This document shows positions 22,318 through 27,736 of a DNA stretch of 27,736 nucleotides, in pieces; position 1 is the stretch's first letter, and each line of letters starts with the position of its first letter. The stretch is from Spirochaetia bacterium. GTDB lineage: Bacteria > Spirochaetota > Spirochaetia > Treponematales > Breznakiellaceae. The translations under genes were made by a program, and so were the position numbers. The notes beneath the pieces are model-generated. The model worked only from the letters and a program-made list of their open reading frames with translations. It was not told the origin of the DNA and made no database searches. The DNA lies in contig BOBG01000014.1 in the NCBI GenBank assembly GCA_026002265.1, positions 1 to 27,736 of the forward strand. Reading direction: 5' to 3'.

Positions 22318-24686
22318 TTCTTCGGATTTCCTTCTTCTTTATTGAAGAGTAGCGCAAATGGATTGTACCGGGTGCCGTCCTCGGATCCTTTTAATAGATC
22401 AGGAGATACTGGATGATTTTTTTTGAACGGTGCCGGTTGCGGAGGAATCTGCCGGTTTTTTTGAGGAGAATCTGTCTTTTTAACAATGATTTTTTTCGGC
22501 GTCTCCGGTTTTTTTATAACGATAATTTTCTTTTTTGGAATATCCGGCTGCACCGGTTCTGTTTTTTTCCGGGAAAGGCTGATCCGGCGCCGGTCAGAAT
22601 CCAGAGCAATAATCCTGAATTCCATTACATCTCCAACTTTAACTGCTTCAAGGGGATCCTGGATAAACCGGTCGCTTAATTGGGAGATATGTACCAACGC
22701 AGTTTCTTTAAGACCGACATCAACAAAAGCCCCAAAATCAACCACATTTTTTATTTTTCCGGTGATCATCATTCCTTCGTACAAATCTTCGAATTTAACG
22801 ACAGCAGTTTGCAAAACCGGTTTTGGATATTGTTCACGCGGATCACGATTCGGTTTTTTTAATTCTTCAACAATATCGCTTATTGTCATGGTGCCGACAT
22901 TAGCTATTTCCTGAATATGATTCCGTTCCACAGCATTTACATTTCCAGTTGTTGTCAAGGTTTGCTGAATCATCCGGGCAATTTCATAATTTTCCGGGTG
23001 GACCCATGTATTATCAAGAGGTTCCGGACTCTCCGGAATTTTAAGAAAGCCGGCGCATTGCTCAAAACTTTTCGGTCCCATTCCCGGCACTGTTATTAAT
23101 TCCTGACGGCTGTTAATTGTTCCTTTTGATTCCCGGTACTGCACAATTTTACGAGCGAGGCCGGAGTTGATTCCGGAAACGTACCGGAGCAGAGAAACAC
23201 TTGCAGTGTTTAAATTTACACCGACATTATTGACGACAGAAGAAACAACTTCATCCAATGTTTCTGATAATTTACGCTGATTAACATCGTGTTGATACAG
23301 CCCGACTCCAATGGATTTCGGATCGATTTTTACCAATTCCGCCAAAGGATCCTGCAAACGCCGGCCGATTGAAATTGCCCCCCGGATCGTAAGATCAAGT
23401 TCCGGAAATTCCTCACGCGCGGTGTTGCTCGCAGAATAAACCGAGGCGCCGTCTTCGTCAACAACAGTATACGGCACTGTTAAATTATGCGTAGCAATGA
23501 TTTCAGAAACTAACTCACGTACTTCCAGGGATCCGGTTCCATTGCCGATGGCGATTAATTGAATATCATATTTCCGGATTCCTTCAAGAATAATTGTTTT
23601 TGCATCTTCCGGTTTATGATTGTAAAAAACAATGTGTCCAAGGTATTTTCCGGTATCATCTAAAAAGGCACATTTAGATCCGGTACGGATTCCCGGATCG
23701 ATTCCCATTACTCTTGTTCCTCGAATCGGCTGCTGCATTAAAAGGTTTTTAAGATTAACGCTAAATACCCCAATGCCATGAATATCAGCTTTTTCCTCAT
23801 ACTCGCCCCGGATTTCCCGTTTTACCTGCGGCGAAAGCAGACGTTTAACAGCATCTTCTATCGCATTTTTATGATAATTATTGTACACAATGTATCTTTT
23901 CTGGAGCATTTCTACCGCAGCCGCTTCCTCAACATCAAAACTAACGTCCAAAACTTTTTCCCGTTCGCCCCGGTTAATCGCCAATATCCGGTGGGCTTTT
24001 ATCTGAGAAAATGATTCAGTAAAATCCCAATACATTTGATAGATCGATGTTTTTTTTGCATTTTCGTCACCGATTCCCTTGACGACAATTCTTCCGGTTG
24101 TTTCGTACAATGTTTTTACTGCCGCACGGTGTGCCGGATTTTGGGCGACTTGTTCTGCAATAATATCAGCCGCGCCTTGCAGCGCTTCTTCGATTGTTGT
24201 AACAGAATCATTGATAAATGCATTGGCCCGATTCTGTACTATTTCATCCGGTTCCGTCTGCATGATTTGTGCCAATGGTTCAAGTCCTTTTTCTATTGCC
24301 AGCATTGCCCGGGTTTTCTTTTTATGTTTATAAGGAGCATAAAGATCTTCGAGTTCCGTTAATGTTGCAGCCTGACTAATACTCACGCACAGCGGCTCGG
24401 TTAATTTTCCTTGATCAAAAATAAGCCGGATAATATCGAGACGGCGTGTCTCAAGATTTTTTCCACTCGAAAAAAGGTGAGCAATATCTCGTACCTGTAC
24501 TTCGTCAAGATTACCGGTTTTTTCTTTCCGGTACCGGGCAATAAAAGGAACTGTGGATCCTTCGGCTAATAAATGTACCGCCGCGGCAGCTTGTTCCGGT
24601 TTAATATTAAGCGTATCTGCTATATGTACTATAAGTACAGACTCATCAATTTTTAATTGATCAATATACTCTTGATTAAGTTCCAT
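22314..24686 (-). CDS. tex: Tex/RNA-binding transcription accessory protein with a basic C-terminal tail
   Basis: A 790-residue Tex protein, starting at ATG 24686 (GAGGA upstream). It has the N-terminal helical domain, YqgF-like nuclease fold (VMGIDPGIRTGSKCAFLDDTGK), helix-hairpin-helix motifs (SGINSGLARKIVQYRES, ITVPGMGPKSFEQCAG) and an S1 RNA-binding domain (EGMMITGKIKNVVDFGAFVDVG). Beyond the S1 domain (to RRRISLSRKK) it has roughly 85 extra residues with repeated Lys/Ile/Pro (KKIIVIKKPETPKKIIVKK) and a Pro-rich part. Tex associates with RNA polymerase and affects toxin and stress gene expression. The tail is not part of the family and is probably disordered. Confidence 0.95.
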   Translation of the reverse strand: MELNQEYIDQLKIDESVLIVHIADTLNIKPEQAAAAVHLLAEGSTVPFIARYRKEKTGNLDEVQVRDIAHLFSSGKNLETRRLDIIRLIFDQGKLTEPLCVSISQAATLTELEDLYAPYKHKKKTRAMLAIEKGLEPLAQIMQTEPDEIVQNRANAFINDSVTTIEEALQGAADIIAEQVAQNPAHRAAVKTLYETTGRIVVKGIGDENAKKTSIYQMYWDFTESFSQIKAHRILAINRGEREKVLDVSFDVEEAAAVEMLQKRYIVYNNYHKNAIEDAVKRLLSPQVKREIRGEYEEKADIHGIGVFSVNLKNLLMQQPIRGTRVMGIDPGIRTGSKCAFLDDTGKYLGHIVFYNHKPEDAKTIILEGIRKYDIQLIAIGNGTGSLEVRELVSEIIATHNLTVPYTVVDEDGASVYSASNTAREEFPELDLTIRGAISIGRRLQDPLAELVKIDPKSIGVGLYQHDVNQRKLSETLDEVVSSVVNNVGVNLNTASVSLLRYVSGINSGLARKIVQYRESKGTINSRQELITVPGMGPKSFEQCAGFLKIPESPEPLDNTWVHPENYEIARMIQQTLTTTGNVNAVERNHIQEIANVGTMTISDIVEELKKPNRDPREQYPKPVLQTAVVKFEDLYEGMMITGKIKNVVDFGAFVDVGLKETALVHISQLSDRFIQDPLEAVKVGDVMEFRIIALDSDRRRISLSRKKTEPVQPDIPKKKIIVIKKPETPKKIIVKKTDSPQKNRQIPPQPAPFKKNHPVSPDLLKGSEDGTRYNPFALLFNKEEGNPKK

Positions 24687-24715
24687 GAGTTCCTCTTGAT
24701 AGAAATATCGGTAAC

Positions 24716-24744
24716 AATGTAGCTGAAAATAAAGCAATAGTCAA
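24716..24744 (-). promoter_or_regulatory. tex promoter
   Basis: On the minus strand TTGACT (24739-24744), 17-base spacer, TACATT (24716-24721), about 25 bases before the tex start. It is well positioned for the tex-yejE transcript. Confidence 0.6.
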
Positions 24745-24779
24745 TATTTTTTTTAAAAAACCTCTTTTCTTTTTTTTTA

Positions 24780-24788
24780 TGTTATGAT
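24780..24788 (+). promoter_or_regulatory. extended -10 promoter candidate for ppdK
   Basis: TG-T-TATGAT (24780-24788), an extended -10 preceded by a long T tract (24755-24778) that could serve as an upstream element. No -35 is evident. It lies 36 bases before the ppdK ATG. Confidence 0.4.
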
Positions 24789-24824
24789 AAAGTAAAATCG
24801 ATTTTAATAACAAATGGAGGGTTT

Positions 24825-27736
24825 ATGGCAAAGCGAAAAAATGTTTATTTTTTCGGCAATGGAGTTGCCGAGGGTGATGCTTCGCTGAAAAATATTCTCG
24901 GCGGTAAAGGCGCTAATTTGGCCGAGATGACTAATTTGGGAATTCCGGTTCCGCCCGGTTTTACTATTTCCACAGAAGTCTGTGCCGCATATTATGCGAA
25001 TAATAAACAATATCCGGCTAGTCTTGAAAATGATGTGCTTCGGAATTTGGCTAAGCTTGAAAAGGTTATGGGAAAAGGACTTGGGAATCCGAATGATCCG
25101 CTTCTCGTATCGGTTCGTTCAGGTGCACCGGTTTCAATGCCCGGTATGATGGACACAATTCTCAACCTCGGCATCAGTGATGCATCAGTTCAGGGCTTAA
25201 TTAAACACACGAATAATCCCCGTTTTGCGTGGGATGCCTACCGGCGTTTTATTCAAATGTATGGTGATGTCGTTATGGGTGTGGAGCATGCACGCTTTGA
25301 AGAAGCAATTCGCACAAAAAAATCCCAGCGCGGCATTTCTTTGGATATTGATTTGAATGCAGGCGATCTGCAAGATTTGGTAAAACAGTACAAAGAAATT
25401 GTTAAAATTGCAACCGGAAAAGAATTTCCCCAAGATCCTTATGATCAGTTGTGGGGTGCTATCGGCGCGGTTTTTGAATCATGGAATAATGAACGCGCGA
25501 TTAAATACCGGGAGTTAAACGAGATAAAAGATGTTAAAGGGACAGCCATCAATGTTCAATCGATGGTTTTTGGGAATTTCGGCAGTGATTCCGGAACTGG
25601 TGTTTGTTTCAGCCGGAATCCCAGTACTGGTGAAAAAATTTTTTACGGCGAATATTTGATGAATGCCCAGGGTGAAGATGTCGTGGCCGGCATCCGGACT
25701 CCGGAAAAAATTGATCAACTGGAACAGGAAAATAAAGCTGTCTATGATCAGTTGGTAAAAATTAAAAATCTGCTCGAACGGCATTTTAAAGATATGCAGG
25801 ATATTGAATTCACTGTTTATCAGGGAAAACTTTTTATCTTGCAAACCCGGAATGCAAAGAGAACGGGGCCGGCTGCTGTGCGCTGCGCGGTTGATATGTT
25901 CAGGGAAAAACGCATCGACAAAAAAACCGCAATTATGCGGGTGACTCCTCAGGATATTGACCAAATTCTCCACCCGCGGATCGATCCGGATGCACTTCTG
26001 TCCGCGCATATCTTGACCACAGGTTTGAATGCGTCGCCGGGCGCGGGAACTGGGCGTATCGTGTTCAATGCTCCGGATGCAGAAGCCTGGCACGAGAGAG
26101 GCGAAAAAGTGCTCCTTGTGCGCCAAGACACGAGTCCGGAGGACATCAGCGGTATGAGTGTCTCTCAGGGAATCCTCACTGCAACCGGCGGAATGACGAG
26201 TCACGCGGCCGTTGTTGCCCGCGGTATGGGTACCCCGTGTGTGGCCGGCGCGAAAGGCATCAGCGTCCAGGAGAAAAAATTGATCATTGGGGGACAGACC
26301 TTTAGCGAGGGAGACTGGATCAGCATCGATGGCTCAACCGGCGAAGTATTTGAAGGCAGACTCCCGTTGGTTGCGGCTGAGATCAGCGAAGATATGCAGG
26401 TTTTCCTCAAATGGTGTGACGAAATCCGGGCAAGTTCTGTACGGGGAAGCGTGAACGGTTTTGAGGTACGGGCAAATGCGGATCAGCCTGAAGATGCCCG
26501 CCGGGCCTTTGAATTCGGGGCGCAGGGCGTTGGGTTGTGCCGGACCGAGCATATGTTCTTTGCACCGGAAAAACTTATCCATTTCCGGGCGATGATCGCG
26601 GCTGATACGACTGAGGGCCGGAAGGAGGCTTTGCAGAAAATTCTCCCGCTTCAGCGCAAAGATTTCCTCGGAATTTTGGAAGCAATGGAAGGACGCCCCG
26701 TGACGATCCGGCTTTTGGACCCGCCGCTCCACGAATTTGTACCAAAGACTCCGGAAGAAATTAAGCAGCTTGCCGATTATCTCCATGTGGATCCGGAATC
26801 TCTCAAGCCGAAACTTGAACGCCTCAAGGAGCAGAATCCGATGTTGGGGCATCGGGGGTGCCGTCTCGCGGTTACCTATCCGGAAATTTATGATATGCAA
26901 GTCGAAGCTATCGCGCTTGCCGCGGTAGACTGCCTTAAACGTACCATTCCGGTCAACATGGAAATCATGATTCCCATCGTGTGTGATGATCTGGAACTCG
27001 CCCTGCTCCGGCCCCAGATCGAACAAATCATCAAGGAAGTTTTTAGCCGGGAAGGAGTTTCAACTCCGGTTAGAATCGGTACTATGATTGAAGTACCTCG
27101 TGCGGCTCTGCTTGCAGACGAAATCGCCAAGTACGCAGATTTCTTCAGTTTCGGTACTAACGATCTGACCCAGATGACCTTTGCGTTTAGCCGGGACGAT
27201 ATTGCATCATTCTTGCCGGCATACCTTTCCAAAAAACTGTTGGAAGTGGATCCTTTCCGGTCCATCGATGAGAAAGGGGTCGGCAGTCTGATCCAAAACG
27301 CGACTATCAAAGGCCGATCCGTTAAACCCACCCTGAAAGTCGGCATTTGCGGCGAGCATGGCGGAGATCCGGCAAGCGTTGATTTTTGTTACCGGGCCAA
27401 TTTGAGTTATGTGTCCTGTTCCCCATTTCGTGTGCCCCTCGCACGGCTCGCAGGCGCTCAGGCAGTGTTGCGGAATCTCTCCTTGACCGCGACTCTCAAG
27501 AAGCGCGGACGGCCGGTCGGGTATAAGGTCGGAGCCAAAAAAGCAGAACCGGACAAAGCGATCTCGGCTGCACCGAAGAAGCGTGGACGGCCGGTCGGGT
27601 ACAAAGTCGGAGCCAAAAAAGCAGAACCGGACAAAGTCACCCCGGCTGCACCGAAAAAGCGTGGGCGGCCGGTCGGGTACAAGGTCGGAGCCAAAAAAGC
27701 AGAACCGGACAAAGTCATCCCGGCTGCACCGAAAAA
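24825..27736 (+). CDS. ppdK: pyruvate, phosphate dikinase with AT-hook-like tandem-repeat C-terminal tail (3' end outside window)
   Basis: Interconverts pyruvate + ATP + Pi and phosphoenolpyruvate + AMP + PPi; in anaerobes often glycolytic. Start ATG 24825 with GGAGG four bases upstream. The enzyme core, residues 1-891, is complete: N-terminal GNGVAEGDASLKNILGGKGANLAEM, nucleotide-binding SVRSGAPVSMPGMMDTILNLG region, phosphohistidine H460 in GGMTSHAAVVARGMG, TIM-barrel PEP site with VGLCRTEHMFF and MLGHRGCRL, and catalytic Cys842 in GICGEHGGDP. The family normally ends soon after VPLARLAGAQAVLRN, yet here the frame continues without a stop into 26-residue repeats with core KKRGRPVGYK (see separate repeat entry) and is open at the window edge. 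KRGRP is the AT-hook core that binds the minor groove of AT-rich DNA. The function of this tail is unknown; binding to nucleic acid, or a scaffold, is a hypothesis. Confidence 0.95.
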   Translation, partial: MAKRKNVYFFGNGVAEGDASLKNILGGKGANLAEMTNLGIPVPPGFTISTEVCAAYYANNKQYPASLENDVLRNLAKLEKVMGKGLGNPNDPLLVSVRSGAPVSMPGMMDTILNLGISDASVQGLIKHTNNPRFAWDAYRRFIQMYGDVVMGVEHARFEEAIRTKKSQRGISLDIDLNAGDLQDLVKQYKEIVKIATGKEFPQDPYDQLWGAIGAVFESWNNERAIKYRELNEIKDVKGTAINVQSMVFGNFGSDSGTGVCFSRNPSTGEKIFYGEYLMNAQGEDVVAGIRTPEKIDQLEQENKAVYDQLVKIKNLLERHFKDMQDIEFTVYQGKLFILQTRNAKRTGPAAVRCAVDMFREKRIDKKTAIMRVTPQDIDQILHPRIDPDALLSAHILTTGLNASPGAGTGRIVFNAPDAEAWHERGEKVLLVRQDTSPEDISGMSVSQGILTATGGMTSHAAVVARGMGTPCVAGAKGISVQEKKLIIGGQTFSEGDWISIDGSTGEVFEGRLPLVAAEISEDMQVFLKWCDEIRASSVRGSVNGFEVRANADQPEDARRAFEFGAQGVGLCRTEHMFFAPEKLIHFRAMIAADTTEGRKEALQKILPLQRKDFLGILEAMEGRPVTIRLLDPPLHEFVPKTPEEIKQLADYLHVDPESLKPKLERLKEQNPMLGHRGCRLAVTYPEIYDMQVEAIALAAVDCLKRTIPVNMEIMIPIVCDDLELALLRPQIEQIIKEVFSREGVSTPVRIGTMIEVPRAALLADEIAKYADFFSFGTNDLTQMTFAFSRDDIASFLPAYLSKKLLEVDPFRSIDEKGVGSLIQNATIKGRSVKPTLKVGICGEHGGDPASVDFCYRANLSYVSCSPFRVPLARLAGAQAVLRNLSLTATLKKRGRPVGYKVGAKKAEPDKAISAAPKKRGRPVGYKVGAKKAEPDKVTPAAPKKRGRPVGYKVGAKKAEPDKVIPAAPK
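27498..27736 (+). repeat. 78-bp in-frame tandem repeats at the 3' end of ppdK
   Basis: Unit starts at 27498, 27576 and 27654, and a fourth begins at 27732; each is exactly 78 bp (26 codons). The repeated peptide reads KKRGRPVGYKVGAKKAEPDK followed by a six-residue variable part ending AAP (AISAAP, VTPAAP, VIPAAP). The DNA differs by only a few bases between units, so the array is young or homogenised. The unit is a multiple of three, so changes in copy number keep the frame. The end is beyond the window. Confidence 0.97.

Noticed and set aside
26290..26301. GGGGACAGACCT inside ppdK, the same 12-mer as in the REP-like cluster at 14821
   Set aside because: It encodes GGQT within a region conserved in PPDK (before EGDWISIDGSTG), so coding constraint explains it; treated as coincidence.
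27458..27718. Minus-strand ORF with three repeats across the end of ppdK
   Set aside because: It is the complement of the in-frame ppdK repeats; the plus strand continues a well-supported enzyme.
27498..27736. CRISPR array from the regular 78-bp repeats
   Set aside because: The units are in-frame coding repeats without spacers; the repeated part is the whole unit.

Overview
The window looks like a chromosomal segment of a Treponema-like spirochaete. The evidence is gene content and order: rplU-prp-rpmA-obg-nadD/yqeK-LCP-rsfS-radA in one operon, a NadD-YqeK fusion, yraN followed by a small Cys/His protein, a nearby ppdK, and a BspA-type leucine-rich-repeat lipoprotein. This is inference from gene families; no rRNA is present. 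The DNA is strikingly rich in the tetramer CCGG on both strands. I counted 22 copies in 12481-13440, against about 4 expected at even base composition. A few AT-rich islands lack it and look acquired.

Layout. 1-1893 (+): the 3' part of an ABC-F ATPase, a small unknown protein and a bacteriohemerythrin, ending tail-to-tail over argF (1882-2805, -). 2904-3558: a REP-associated Y1 transposase (RAYT) element. 3702-5465 (+): yraN, a Cys/His protein and MTA/SAH nucleosidase. 5644-7359 (-): an LRR/solute-binding lipoprotein, with a hairpin leader, a consensus promoter on the other strand and nine perfect 8-bp repeats upstream. 7600-8424: a decayed radA fragment and an AT-rich vapBC module. 8440-14343 (-): the eight-gene ribosome/NAD/DNA-repair operon. 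14391-14774 (+): a membrane-anchored cysteine-rich protein. 14775-15297: REP-like motifs and a long structured leader for an RRM RNA-binding protein. 15667-17061 (+): an exported papain-like protein. 17105-17572: an attC-like structured region plus an AT-rich small ORF, possibly an integron cassette. 17610-19278 (-): MFS transporter and flavin-binding protein. 19504-20133: a second RAYT element, about 93% identical in protein. 20257-24686 (-): PHP phosphoesterase, a broken Uma2 gene, a YejE-type permease and tex. 24825 to the end (+): ppdK.

The genes work mostly as housekeeping modules. RplU, Prp, RpmA, Obg and RsfS act in 50S assembly and its control. NadD-YqeK joins NAD synthesis to dinucleotide-polyphosphate breakdown. 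RadA and Tex serve recombination and transcription-linked stress. PPDK is central carbon metabolism.

The most unusual observation is that ppdK does not stop where the enzyme normally ends. It continues into perfect-length 78-bp (26-residue) tandem repeats, each carrying the AT-hook-like core KKRGRP, and still runs open at the window edge. Other points of note are coordinated CCGG to CTGG/CCAG differences between the RAYT paralogs, an intact Prp protease beside an L27 that has no leader to cleave, an ABC-F protein in which both halves of one composite ATP site are degenerate, and a multi-hairpin leader that can hide the Shine-Dalgarno site of the RRM gene.
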